From the NCBI RefSeq assembly GCF_945859685.1, contig NC_079149.1, positions 23,595,118 through 23,659,117 of the forward strand: 64,000 nt of DNA, read 5' to 3'. Below, in pieces: positions 11,635-23,605 of the stretch (position 1 is the stretch's first letter; each line of letters starts with the position of its first letter). The stretch is from Eupeodes corollae (taxonomy: Eukaryota > Arthropoda > Insecta > Diptera > Syrphidae). A model generated the notes under the pieces. It ran no database searches. It saw only the letters and a list, made by a program, of their open reading frames with translations, and was not told where the DNA came from. Position numbers and translations under genes: made by a program.

Positions 11635-13650
11635 TATTTAACTTCCCATCCCGTCTGTAGATCTGTCTTGCTTAAAAGTTTGTAAGTTTTCGTGTTGGGT
11701 TAAAAAAGTTGAATTATTTTTAAAAATGCCCAACAAGTTTTTCATATTATTATTCGAAAACAATTTTTACCAATGGATAGATGAATTAAATTAATTTGAG
11801 AGATATCAAGAACCGAACATTTCTGTAGATTTTATTTTTGTACGAAAAAAGGTCTTTTGGATTTTTATAAAATAACTATGGAATATCAAAAACAATATTT
11901 TCTGTAAAATAAAAAAGTTTGAAGAAAATATTTCTAAATTTTGGAAAGCTATTTAAGTCGAAAGTAAATTTTTACCAGGTTAGGTTTTTATTGTTTGTAA
12001 AAAAACTGTCAATTAGATTTTTCTTAAAATTTTACTGAATGTTGACAACAAAATTTTTTAAAAGATGAAAGTAATTTAAAGCCAATATTTGAAAGTTTTG
12101 AAAAGATATTTGAGTCGAAATTCAATTTTTACCAACTTTTGTTAAATTTGCTGTAGGTTTTTAGTTTATTGTGAAAAAAATATCAATTTGTTTTTTCTCA
12201 AAATTGTTCCCAATGTTCAAAACAATAGTTCTTAAAATATAATACTAGTTTGAAGTCATAACCTCAAATTTTTGTAAAGATATTTGTTTCGAATACAAAT
12301 TCTACCAGATGTTAAAAACATTATTTTTCGGTGCACAAAATTATTTTGGAGATGAAATCATTTTTATTCGTAAAATTTTCGAGGTGACAACATTTTTTTT
12401 CAATTATTTTGATTATAAAAAAACCGTTAATTGAATTTTTTCGAAAAATATATTAGTTTCGTATCACATTACAATACATAATATTAAATTTAATTCAAGT
12501 CTCTTGCATCATTGGTTCGTGAGATATTTAGGGTCAACTTAAATGCTATGGTAAAAAAACCACCCACTCAGTTTTCTTGAAAGCCTTGTTTGCATCTTTC
12601 TGCAATCTTATCTGTATAAGAAAATTTATTTGAAGTCGAAATCTTTACTGGTTCTTAAGCTTTGGACGACGAAAATAACGTTGCGAATGTACGTACACAC
12701 TCACGAACAGACATCTTTCTAAAAATCTTTTATTTCGACTCTAGGGACCTTAAAACGTCGAGAAATGTCAACATTTTCAATTCGACAAATTGGAACTATT
12801 ACAATAGCTTTCTATGGGTAGTTCAAACAAATTTGTTAGCAGAATCCTTCTTCTACGTTCTTTAAAGAACTTTTCAATGTTGGAAAGAAAAAGTTGTTTT
12901 TTATCGATATATTCAACAAGTTAACACAACTCATTAGCTCTTAAAAGTTTGAACAATAGTCTTTCAATGGAATTATACAAAATTAAAGTCAATACATTAA
13001 TTTCTTCTCAAAACATTCAAAAATAAACTTATGTAATCATTTTTAAAGGTGTTTTATGTAAAAACAATCAATTGATTTTTTGAAACCCTTACAAACATCA
13101 AAAACAAATATTTTTTACAAATTGAAATAAATATGATCAGTATCCATATTTTTTCAGAAGACTTTTTCATTACATTTTAATTATTTTTCTTTTTTTTTTG
13201 TGATTTTTTTCTTAAAAATATAACAGATGTCAAAAACGTCCCCATATGTATAAAATTAGACTTAAGGCACAGATAATAAATAAATAAATAAATAAATTTA
13301 TTATCTGTGCTTAAGGTATTAACATTTATTTTCTTAAAGTGTTTGAGCTGACAAATTATTTCATAGAAAAAAACTGTCAAATAATATGGTTTTAAACGTC
13401 GATAACATTAGTTGTTCATAAGATTGTTTTTTTTTGTTAAGAACTATTATGATAAACAAAGTGTGTACCGAATTTGTTTGAAAGCCTTTTCTACACATTG
13501 CGTTGTTAATATTTTGAAAACAAGATTTGTCTGAAGTCGATATCTCTACTGTTTTTTAAGATATGTTGAACTATAAAGGTATTAGATTCTAGAGACTTTA
13601 AATCGTCGATAAATCTCAAAGTTCTTAATTCGACAGAAAGTCAAAACTAT
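11635..13650. repeat. Inverted-arm repeat family R1, copy 1
   Basis: The left tip AACTTCCCATCCCGTCTGT (about 11640) matches, inverted, the right tips at 55.2 kb and, more weakly, near 37.0 kb. The arm is built of diverged units of about 174 bp (for example 12009 to 12183), each with an AACTGTCAATT-type motif. A central module, here inverted, has TACGTACACACTCACGAACA near 12690 and the GACGTTTTAAGGTCCC-type segment near 12755. Copies lie at about 29.05, 35.1, 41.3 and 54.5 kb, with a weaker arm at 45.44. No protein is recognised, so this is probably a non-autonomous DNA element. Confidence 0.7.
13261..13316. repeat. Long hairpin around (AAAT)n
   Basis: CTTAAGGCACAGATAATAAA is followed by AAAT repeats and then by its reverse complement (TTTATTATCTGTGC-TTAAG), giving a near-perfect palindrome of about 25 bp per arm with one unpaired base. 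It lies inside repeat R1 copy 1 and may be a small nested insertion or a replication-generated hairpin. Confidence 0.85.
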
Positions 13651-14733
13651 TAAAACAAGTCCTACGTTTCCTTCGTTTTTGATTGGTCGTTTCTGCATTT
13701 AAAACCGAATCTCAAATATTCATTTTTTTTAAATAAGCAAATTCGTATAAAATTGATTGAGCCACTTAAAAATATAAGGTCAATTATTGCGTCAACACAA
13801 TTGTTTAAATACCAATATGCGGTTTTGAAATTACTTGCAAATATCACAAGTACCTTATTCGAAATACTTATACTCGTAAGTATCACTATCACAAAAATGT
13901 TCTTATTTTTTTAAATTTATCTCAATAATTTTAATCTTTCCTATTTTTTTAAACCTACATAAAAGCTGCCCCAAAGGCAAGAAGGAAATAATAAATTTAA
14001 GCAGATAATTTATGCAGTCACTGAAAATTGTTTTTTCTGTCCGTAAGCATTTTAAACAAAAGACATTCTTTTGTGATATAACTTTTGCATTTTATCAATT
14101 TGGCTGGCGTACCATTTTGCAGAGCGCCATCGGGCGCATTGTTTTATTTTCTTCAACTTATATGAATATTAAAATCATAATAAATCACAATAAGTATGTC
14201 CAATGAAATTTTCATGCATCTACAATCTACACACAACACACAACCGAAGAATTGTCCTTGACAAACACGAACGAATTAATTATTTTACTCTGTTGCAGTT
14301 GCAAAATGTCCTCCAATATTTTTATGTCCTCATCCTACATACCTATACGAGTATGTTTGTATATTGTTTCGAAAGGATAAGAAAATATAAAACATGACGT
14401 ATCTATATTAAATTTATTTCAACCTCATAAATATTCATTATGTAGGCATAGGTCGAGTCCAATAAATTTTGTATATTATCCTTCCTTATTAAATATTTTA
14501 ACTTTTGGTCATTCCAGGAAAGAAAAACAATTAATATCGATCTTGATGTGACTTCCCTGCAGCAAAAATTATATAAGAAGAGATGGAGAAACCCTTTTGA
14601 AAAGCCATAACAAGGCGAAGTAAAATTTCCACTTGAAAATATCGGTCGAACCAAAAATTTAAAATCACATTTTTAATATAAAATTTAAGATCTGATCTAA
14701 TATTAATTTCTAAAATGCAAGTTTTTAACTTAC

Positions 14734-14940
14734 TTTTCAATTCACGTCCTTCGTTTGTGCATGGTCCCTTGTCGTTCAAACATTTAATGTAGTTGGCCAG
14801 GACTCGTTTGTTATTCAAAACCATGTCCAAATCAAAGTTATCGAACTTGGTAGTGTAAGTACTTGCAGCTGAGGCAATTGCTAGGGCACAAGCCAAAATG
14901 CACAATCCAAGGGTGAATTTCATTTTTGAGCTTTAAGTTT
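14734..14940 (-). CDS. Chemosensory protein CSP-A, first coding exon (signal peptide)
   Basis: The exon opens after a strong acceptor (TTTATTTTCTTTCAG) and has a 17-nt leader before the ATG at 14923-14921; coding is 14734-14923. Residues 1-20 form a signal peptide (MKFTLGLCILACALAIASAA). The mature protein starts STYTTKFDNFDLDMVLNNKR and includes YIKCLNDKGPCTNEGRELK, where the C-x6-C spacing is the first conserved cysteine pair of CSPs. The exon stops one base after the Lys63 codon at a perfect donor GTAAGT. The product is a secreted carrier of small hydrophobic molecules. It joins exon 9703-9872 to give 119 aa. Confidence 0.94.
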
Positions 14941-15199
14941 CTGAAAGAAAATAAAACAAAAGATGTAAAAATTAATTCAAAATTCTTAGTTTTTGAAATA
15001 AAAAATAAGTATTTATATTAAAATTAGTCAAAACCAAAGAGTGTGCTTATTTTTAGTTAATATGCAAGGTGTGCCATCTAGTGGTTTAGTTTTAAGTGAA
15101 ATTTAATCTTGACACTGACAGCTGTTTTCTGTTCGAAATTTGAGAGAATGTCAGCGGAATTAAATAAGTCACTACGCTATTATAAATTGAAATATTTGC

Positions 15200-16350
15200 G
15201 AAGGCTAAGCATTGGAGTTTTTGACAAGAAATTTTAGCTGCCAAAACCATATTGCTCAAATAAAAAATTTCATAGCGCCCAAAATAATTTTATTAACATT
15301 TTGTTGTTATACGATTTGGGAAATATTAGCAAACCTTTGGACGTTGAACCTTTATTGGGTCTTATGAAATTGCAAATAAAAACTTTCCAATAAAATATCG
15401 ACAAGATATCAAAAATGTCATATCGCCCAAAAAAAATGTTTCAGAAAAAAACGCCAAAATGCCAATGTCCAAAATCAATGTCATATTGCTCAAATCGATT
15501 TTTTAATTATCATAACGCCCAAATTACTCATTGACATATCGTCTAAAAGATGTTATGTGGTTATCAAAATTTGGGCATTCTGACAAAATTATCGCTCAAA
15601 GGCAAAAATGAAACGAAAGTCAGATCGCCCAAATCTTCGAAACCTCAAGAAAGCGAGAGAAATATGTTTGGCTTTATTTCACTATCGAAAAGCTAAGGTT
15701 AATTTTCAAAGTGAAATAAAAAGAAATTGTTTGTTTACAGTATGACGTAAAAACAGACAAATATTTATGGAGGTATGCTGCCCCCCTGCAACCCGTTGCT
15801 GAGGTTAACTATATGATTTGGGAAAGTGCGAAATTTTGTGCATGCAGGGTTTCTTTGAATACGAATTCTTTAAATGCAAAGTAAATTTGTTTACACCCAA
15901 CTTCGCGCCTAATTTAAACACTATAGTGAGCCCAAGCAGGGGGGTAGCAGCCCCTCGCATACATACCTCACTGCTTATACGCGTCTCAAAACCCAACCAC
16001 ATTGGCAGTATAACTGAGCTTTGTGACTTTTTCTTAGTTATATTTTTAATGACTTTTCTCTTTTTAGACTTTATGTCATTTCATTGGGTGATGAGACATA
16101 AGAAACATGCCCAACCCTTACGTCATAAGACCCAAATTCAAAATTAAAAATTATTTTGGGCAAAATAACAACTAACAATTTGGCCGTTCTTTTATTTAAA
16201 ACTTATTTGGGCCATTTGTCATTTGTTTTGTGTGTTTTTGGGTTATTTTTTAAACTTTTTGGGTTTTGTGACCAAATTTGCGCTTTTTGACATTAAAAAA
16301 TGGGCGTAATGGTTTTGTGTGAAATTTACAAAAGTTTATTTAAACAAGTT
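15200..16350. repeat. Foldback-like element with dispersed GCCCAAA motifs
   Basis: To the left (15270-15630) the plus strand carries repeated CAT-x-x-CGCCCAAA motifs (near 15273, 15423, 15517, 15624). To the right (16155-16310) the same motif appears inverted (TTTTGGGC, TTTGGGCC, TTTTTGGG, ATGGGCGTAATGG). In between sits a GC-richer palindromic core with GGTATGCTGCCCCCCTGC at 15774 and its near-complement near 15940-15985. A related core plus flanking GCCCAAA motifs is at 54.06-55.35 kb. No coding capacity is recognised; it looks like a foldback or MITE-type element. Confidence 0.55.
15790..16000 (+). repeat. Core repeat shared with 54.1 kb
   Basis: About 190 bp from TATATGATTTGGGAAAGTGC to the CATACATACCTCA end match, in opposite orientation, 54.08-54.27 kb (TATAGGATTTGGGGTAGGTG onward). 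The shared parts include the TGCATGCA-like and CGCCCAACTTC-like blocks. Two diverged copies of one short interspersed family are the simplest reading. The open frames across it are not genes. Confidence 0.7.
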
Positions 16351-16932
16351 CAGAAAAATGTTGCGAATTTAGGCATCATCAAGATTCCCAATGTCATAGG
16401 TTGCACACAGTCCTAAATGTGGCTGTTGTAGCCAAGAGTGTGAGACTCAATTCATTTTGAAGTTTGTATTTTACCTTAATTGACAACGATTTGGAAACGT
16501 TAGCAAACAAAATTTCCACACTCAGGGGTTCGAAAAACATGCACGTAGAGTGGTGACTTCATTGGAATAAAGGCTGGCAATAACATTTCTGTCAAGCGTG
16601 CCAAACTAACCGTTTGATGTTTTGCACACCAAATTCCTCAATAGTGTTATTAGAAATCTTAGAAATGTCAATTGACTGCCTCGGACCTGAGATTTGACTA
16701 CTTTGTGACTAGCCGGTAAATGCTAATATAATGAGAACAATTTAATAACAATTCAAGCACTTGAGGCCAATATCATCCAAGAAGTATGTGAACTAAAGCC
16801 TGAAACTATCAAAAAGTTCATGGACAATTAATGTTAAAGAATGCGCTACTGTGAAAAAAATCTTTGGTAGCCACTTAAACACTTTTGTGTTCCATTAGTA
16901 ACTTACAACTCTCAACTATTTCTGTGTTCGAG

Positions 16933-17142
16933 TAATGTTGTCAGAGATGGAAGGGACCTACAGTTTATATGCCGAATCCGAACGGCTAATTTGAGAGAGC
17001 ACTTTTTCATGACAAGAGTTACTCTTGGAGGATTTGTCAATTCCTCACAAGAGGCAGTACCCGTGAAAAAAGTAAGTGTCACAGGCAGGGATTGAACCCA
17101 AGACCCCTTGTATGACTAACCATCACGCTACGGGTACTACAT
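16933..17142 (-). repeat. tRNA-derived SINE
   Basis: On the minus strand it starts with a tRNA-like head: A-box TAGCGTGATGGTTAG (about 17131-17117) and B-box GGTTCAATCCC (about 17098-17088), spaced as in a pol III internal promoter. The body follows (GGAATTGACAAATCCTCC, then GGCATATAAACTGTAGGTCC). It cannot fold as a full functional tRNA. It is a short non-autonomous retroelement that would depend on a LINE for mobilisation. Confidence 0.8.
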
Positions 17143-18762
17143 TGCTGGAAAATATATAAAGCCTTAGACAGTTACACAAATTAATTTAATTCTACTAAAA
17201 TGTTTAAAATAAACTTGTATTTGGCCCACCCTTTCAGCACCTTCACTCTCCAATGTTTCTTTGGTTGCTCTATTTTCTTGTTTTGTAAATTTAAAGTTGC
17301 ATAATAAATATGAACACTAACAAATTCAAAAAACAAGAAACAGGTCATTTTGTACGAAGCAAGTTGTTTTCATTTTTTATTTCAAAACTTGTTTCCACAC
17401 GATTGGACAGAGAGTTCCATCCAGAGAGCTCCATCAAGCCCCATCAAACAGCCGGCTGTATAAAGTATTATGGTGGTACCATGTCGTCCTCTATAAAGTT
17501 ATAATTACTTTCAGACTTTCTGATTGAATTTTGATACTTTGTCTTTTGTTTTTCATATTCAGCTGATGCTGGTGCTTATTGCTCGTTATTTTCAAGGAGC
17601 CGAATAAGAAACAACATGAGAGTTAGCTATTTTTACTGGCCTAGGAAATTTCTTGCAAAATGCGAGAAACATGAAATTTTGCAAGTCATTAGATCCGCGT
17701 TATAATACAACTTTTGATGAGTTTCTGACGAGGACTCTTAAGTGAAATAAATTTATTGTGAAACAATAAATTTTTAATTTAAAAATTAGAATAGCAATTT
17801 TATTTCTTGGAGGTGATTTATTAATAAAGAAAAGTAATTTTTAAATAGATTGAAAAATGAGTCAATGTGACTGAGATGTTTTAATATTTCCGTCATAGTC
17901 ATCATCTATGTTCTTAACTACACTTAAATTTATAACTTTTTCGTCGATAAAAGAACTGTATAAAGTATTGACTGATTGTTAATTAAAGTTGCTAGGCTTT
18001 CTTGAAATCCATCAGCTAAAAGGTGGTAATTGTCAGTTACGTAACAAAATATCCATGCACAGCTTTTTAATGTATATGTTATAAAACCAACATTTCTGTC
18101 AAATTGCTCAACATTCCCTTTCAATATAAAATCTAGTTAACATTTTAATGCATTTGTGTCACTCCAGTAACATGTTTTAATTGTAAGACTTAAACTTAGT
18201 TCATTCTATCAAAAAAGGTTTTACATGCTTAGAGTTGGGTAATATCTTAAGGAAATCGCGTCTACATGGGAATCAGAAGTATGGAAAAGACAATAGAGCT
18301 TATATACATTTGTTCAATTCAAAGTCAAGTAACAAGTGACACAATTCTTTCTAAAAAAAAGACAAGTTGTGTGAGAAATGACACCACTCATATTTGTAAT
18401 CATTTTTCATTTCAATATCCCTCAAGTTCGGTGTTTCTATGTGTTAAAATCATACTTAGTCACTTACGTAACGAAAACCTGTCACATTTTCCTTACAATT
18501 TTCAAACTTAAAATTTGACATAGTTTAAAATCATGCAACACATCCCACTTTACCCACAAGTAAAATACCCAAAGGCTCTCAGGTATAAATCATGGTGTTG
18601 TAAACCAAATATCCTGAGATAAATTTACCACCATGGTGATGATGTTTAAGAGACTTGAATGTACTTATATGGTGTTTTTGGAGTGTATATGGGTTATAGT
18701 CTGGGTATATGGCAGAAAATGAACTGAAACAATGAATACAAGTCAGTATACCCATTGCGGAT

Positions 18763-18798
18763 ATGCTGATGCATTATACTTTACTGAAGCATCAGCAT
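18763..18798. repeat. Perfect 10-bp stem hairpin
   Basis: ATGCTGATGC and its exact reverse complement GCATCAGCAT are separated by 16 nt. No flanking gene or element explains it. It may be chance or part of an unrecognised repeat. Confidence 0.6.
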
Positions 18799-20138
18799 GA
18801 GAAATTTCAGACTACATAACATAATCAGTAAGAGCGATACGGACGAAGGCTTATCCTTCACTTAAATCAAGGCATTGCAAAATTCTCTATGGAAAGTGTT
18901 GCAAAAGGGAACTTTCATTAGATTTACCAAAAAGGGAATTAGAGCTGGAAAATGCATTGCAAGTCTTTGTGTGGAAGAGATCCTGATTTGTTCGTTTTAA
19001 CCATCAACAATGCGGAATTTTTGATTTGAATCTTAATGATGACATTTCATTTCTTGATGTTCTCTGGTCTATAAGACAAAAGACACATTTGGAATGGTTT
19101 TCAAAACCAAAACTGTATTCGTGTTCACGTTCGCATTAAGACGTGTTAAAATCAAATGAGCTCTAAAGAAAATTTTTGACATATTTTGAAGAGATGGCAT
19201 TTTCATTAAAAAGAAAGAAATAAGTGGAGATTCGATGAAATCTTTGAATTTGAATATGATATGATAATAGAGCAGTGAAGCCTCGTCTTCTGTTGACATT
19301 TTTCAACTGATAAATCAAAAATAATTGACAAACCTAAGTCAAAACTAAGGGAATCAAAATATTTTCGAATTTTGCAGTTATTTTTAAAAATGGTCGTATC
19401 TAACAAAAGACATTTTCAAGCTTAGAATTTCTTCTTTTGAGATCTTTTTATAAAAAGATTTAGAAATTCGTCAAACTTAACGCTTTTTTAGGAAAAAGCA
19501 TGAAAGTAAAATTTTGTAATACTATCATTTGTAATTCACCTTCCTACAAAACCGAATTTTGGTGTAGAGCTACAATTGGATGTCCGAGACACTTCCTAAA
19601 AAGCCTTCTTAAATTTTATGGCAATTAAAATTTTAAGGGGGTTAAAGTTAAATTGAGTTAAGTTAACTTTTTGGCAACTTCCATGAAACTGCAACTGAAA
19701 CATGAAAAAATGTGGGAGAGTAGAAAGATCTAGGATTTACACAATTGTAATAAACATAAATTGGATATGGTATTTGAGATACCAAAGCAAATATCCAAGT
19801 CTTCCTGCCCTGTGTTGACGAAAAAATACAGTTTGGACCGTTATAACTAAAAAACTAATTGACTTTAAAAACACTTTGGGATTTATTAAACGAAATGCAA
19901 ATAACATTTAGGGATGGTGGTATTTCCCTGATGTCAGCAATTTTTGCGTTATTTACAAAATAGTTAACTGAATCCCTTACAACACCCCCCAACCCCACTG
20001 TGACAGGACTTTTTAGAGTGTGCTAAAGATATAAATTTAGTTCTTACCCAAAATTTAAATTTTAGACTTTTTACTATGTAACTATCTAATTTTACGGGCT
20101 CCCGGTATAATGTGTGTGAAAATCAACTATCGTACATA

Positions 20139-21367
20139 AAGTTTGGTTTAATTTTACGGGACGGCATTGAATGTGGACCACACCTAGACGTCAAGTTTTT
20201 TTCTGCATTTCATTTGACATTTTTCAAATTTAACCATGGAAGGATTCACAATCGAACAATGATTTAAAGTTATTCAAGCTTCCAAATCCAAATGCATATC
20301 GTGCACTTTGTGATTTTTCCGGTCAATTTAATCGTTCAAATGTACGTATAATCGAAAAAATCGTGCAAAAATTTGATCAAACCGGGTCTGTAGGAGATGT
20401 GAAAATATCAATGCATGCTCGAACTGCTCGGAATGCAGAAAATATTGCTACTATTCGCCTAAAGAACCGTCCACCTCAACTCGTCGTAGCGGTCATGCCT
20501 TACAATTTCACCTGCCACGCTTGTCATATGCACAAAGACTTGCATTTACACAATTACAATGTGTTATTATTGACTCAAGAACTAAAACCTCTTGACCATT
20601 TCAAGATTTGTCAATGGTCATAATATTTGCAAGAAATGGCAACAGTGGAAAATCAATTTTCGAAAAATATCATCTTCAGTGATAAGGCACATTTGCAATT
20701 CTGTGAATTTGTCAATACGCAGAATTGCCGCATTGGGATGAATGGTAGTCAAAGAGTGATTGTCAAAAAACCAATGCACCCACGAAAAGTGACTGTTTGC
20801 GTTGGGTGCTATATGGGCTTGCAGCATCATCGGTTCGTATATTTTCCAAAATGAGGCCTGTCGGGCCATTGAATGGTGTTCGCTATCGTACGATGAAAAT
20901 ACACTTTGTATGGCCCAAATTGTAAGATATGGATGTGTACGATACGTGGTTTCAACAGAACGGTGCCACTTGCGACACAGGAAACGAAAAAATGGCTCTT
21001 TTGTGCGACAAATTAAATTCCCGTGTTATCCCATCGGTGACGATATCAATTAGCCGCCAAGATCATATGATTTAACATCGTTGGACTTTTTTTAAGTTTA
21101 TTTGACAAAAAAATATGTTAGTTCCCAACAATTTAAGAGCTAAAGGATAAGATAATTCGACATATTAACGATACAGAACCTCAAATATTCCTCAGCGTCA
21201 TCAAAAATTTGGACCATCTGATGGATTTGAGCCTTCGAGGTCACTTCAGTTCCATACAAAATTGAGCACTACCAATATTATCGAAAAAAAAATAAATGAT
21301 AATATTTTCCTAAAAGATTTGTTTTTTATTAAAAATCAAAATCGGCCCTTAAAATTTAATCACCCTT
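20139..21367 (+). mobile_element. Mariner/Tc1-type transposon, inactive
   Basis: The ends form inverted repeats (AAGTTTGGTTTAATTTTACG at 20139; the right end reads inward AAGGGTGATTAAATTTTAAG from 21367) and are flanked by TA on both sides (20137-20138 and 21368-21369), as expected for Tc1/mariner integration. The 1.23 kb length is typical. It carries one broken transposase gene. Confidence 0.85.
20236..21264 (+). pseudogene. Mariner-like transposase, catalytic residue lost
   Basis: It begins MEGFTIEQ, the start of the helix-turn-helix region, followed by FDQTGSVGDVK, ARTARNAENIATIRL, LHLHNYNVLLLTQELKPLDH, IIFSDKAHLQF (first catalytic Asp), WFQQNGATC (the family has QQDGAT, so the second catalytic Asp is Asn here, near 20965), YDLTSLDFF (third acidic region, near 21075), and a C-terminal LRGHFSSI. 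Several frameshifts and stops separate the pieces. The protein would bind the inverted ends and catalyse cut-and-paste; this copy cannot. Confidence 0.85.
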
Positions 21368-23425
21368 TATTTCTAAGAATGATTCTATCATTTTAGTTTT
21401 TTGGTTGGATTTATGATTAAAAAAGTGTATCTCTTAACTTGACAGTTCAAAAAATAAAAAAAAAATTTAAGCTTACTTCGAATGTGTTATTAAAAGTTTC
21501 TATGAATTTTAGTTTAAAGTCTATAATTGTTTCTACAAAGAATTCTTATTTCCTTCCGCAGATGGTCACCTTATGTGAAAGTGTCAACAATTCAAAAAGA
21601 TTTTAATACTTGTGAAGAAACGAACAATAATATCACTATTATTCTTAACCCATGTCACGAATATAGTTTTCACAGTAAAAAGACCAAAAAAAAAAGGCAG
21701 GGCACTACAAGTTAAAGTAAGAAAAAGAACTTCTCTTCTTAAAAGATAAAAGAAAAGAAAACCTTTATTCTATGTTCAAATTGTCAGAAACCAAGCTGCA
21801 AGGTTTGAATATACAAAGTGAATAGAAAAACAAGTTCCAGAAGTGAGTGTGGTTTTATAACCTTGAACTTGATCACATTATCTAGGTTACGTATTCGTAT
21901 ATAGATTTAAAAAAATACATACAAATTGAGGAATTTAAAGTTCTTCTACGATCTTTAAGATTTTGTTTTTGTTTCTCATTAGTATAAAATGTATACAAGG
22001 CAATCTTTTACTTATTATTTTAAAATTATACTTTCACTCAAATCCATACTTTCCATTAGGAAATTGAAGTTAATAAATTTTTGCTGAAAAACTCAATTTT
22101 CTCAAAATTTTCAGATCTAAGCAAGTAAGCATCTTGAATAATTTGTTCATCTTTGGTTTCAAGAATATTTAATAACTTTTTCTCTTGAATTTCTTATTTC
22201 TTAAATCTGACGGAAGTCTTAAAAGTGAACCTTTTTTCTAAGAAATCGAAAGGTTAAAAGAGGAAGAATAAAACATAAACACACATAAATAAAACCCCAA
22301 AATAAATAAAAAATAAGATGAAGGACATTCCAAGAAGTATCACAAGCTCATAATCTATCACTAAGTTTATAAATCACTTTTCTTCATTTTTAATCTGACA
22401 AGTACAAGGTTATTTAAGGTTAAATGTTCAATTTCAATTTAAAAGACAACAACAACAAAAAACTCAACCCACAAGTTATTAACATATTTATATACCAAAC
22501 TCAACTCAACTAAAGTCTATTTTAAACCATAAACAAATTGATATAGTTAACTATTCTATTTTTTTTTTCATTTTGTCCGGTCATCTGCCTGAGAATTTTG
22601 AATTTTGGATTCAATTCATTATCATAATTATGTCGATTAACTTTAAGCAAGTATGCTTATTTTATTGAAATCGATTTATCAGAAACAGTTATGGAAAATA
22701 AGCGTGAATTCCCAAAAACAAATTATAATCAAAACATTATCTCTTGGTTAAATGTTAAATTTATACAAATTAGTTCAAAATATATTCTTGTTTTAATTTT
22801 TTAAATCTTTTAGGTAGTCAAACTTATTCGAAACAATTTGTTTATCGGGGGAAATTTCCAAACTGTCCCCAACAACGGCTTGACCACTGACGACATTTGT
22901 ATATGTAGGTACAAAATATTAAAGTTAGCCAATCGATGTTAACCTTGAAACACTAATTTATTATTGTTTAACTTTAACTGTGGAAAGCGGTCTCCATCGC
23001 CATAGTGAAAATAATATGAATTTAGTTCACTTACACTTTATAAAGAGTCACAAATTTTGTAATAAATAAATTCAAATCACATAAACACGAGTTGGATTTT
23101 CCGTTTCATATATATATGAAAACCGCCTTATTTGAAATGAAGAAGTATTGAGGAAAGGTTCAATAACCGCCAACCTTAATCAATTCTACGTGATACACAA
23201 GTTCGAAGAAAGTACCTATTTAAAACCTAACCTTAACTAAAATCGAATTGAAAATGACAAATCAAATAATTGATATCCAAATATTTGACAAAGACACAAT
23301 TGTTAACACAACAACAACAACAAAAGACACAAAATTTCTTAACACCACCGAAGAAAAAGAAAAAAGTTAAATAAAACTTTTCTTAAAAAAATTACATCGA
23401 AAACGAAAAAATCACAACAACTTAC

Positions 23426-23582
23426 TTGAGTTTCGGCTTAAAAGGCGAATAAGATGTTCCTGATGCGAAAGCAACAACAACTATAATTAAATTCTGGTCA
23501 CGTTAAAGTGAAGATACGAGTATTTCTGGAATCTGGACGTAGCGTACGTAGGAACAACGTAATCCAAAGTTAGCGAAAACAG
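23426..23582 (-). other. Probable 5' UTR exon of CSP-A
   Basis: On the minus strand, sequence downstream of a TATA box runs about 155 nt to a perfect donor (ACTCAA|GTAAGT, exon end 23426). It has no long frame. The only downstream minus-strand acceptor that was recognised leading into a coding start is the one before the CSP-A signal peptide exon at 14940, so it is assigned there. The start site is estimated at about 30 nt past the TATA box. An unrecognised gene could use this exon instead. Confidence 0.5.
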
Positions 23583-23605
23583 AAACTTAAAAAACGAGAG
23601 GAAGA

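Larger units (their letters stand above)
9873..14733 (-). other. Intron of CSP-A (4.86 kb, phase 1)
   Basis: The donor GTAAGT (14733-14728) and acceptor CTAG (9876-9873) on the minus strand join AAA|A to AA|CTT. The intron lies one base after a lysine codon in the ELKK segment, the position described as conserved for CSP genes. It is long and holds the inverted-arm repeat at 11.6-13.65 kb and otherwise AT-rich sequence. Confidence 0.88.
14941..23425 (-). other. First intron of CSP-A (8.5 kb, in the 5' UTR)
   Basis: Inferred from a GTAAGT donor at 23425-23420 and the acceptor just before 14940, both on the minus strand. It contains the foldback-like element (15.2-16.35 kb), the SINE (16.93-17.14 kb) and the dead mariner (20.14-21.37 kb). 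The remaining sequence, including 17.2-20.1 and 21.4-23.4 kb, is AT-rich with nothing else recognised. The pairing of these two sites is an inference from position and splice-site quality. Confidence 0.6.

Noticed and set aside
15818..16147. 109-codon plus-strand frame
   Set aside because: It crosses the core repeat shared with 54.1 kb, where the frame is not kept.
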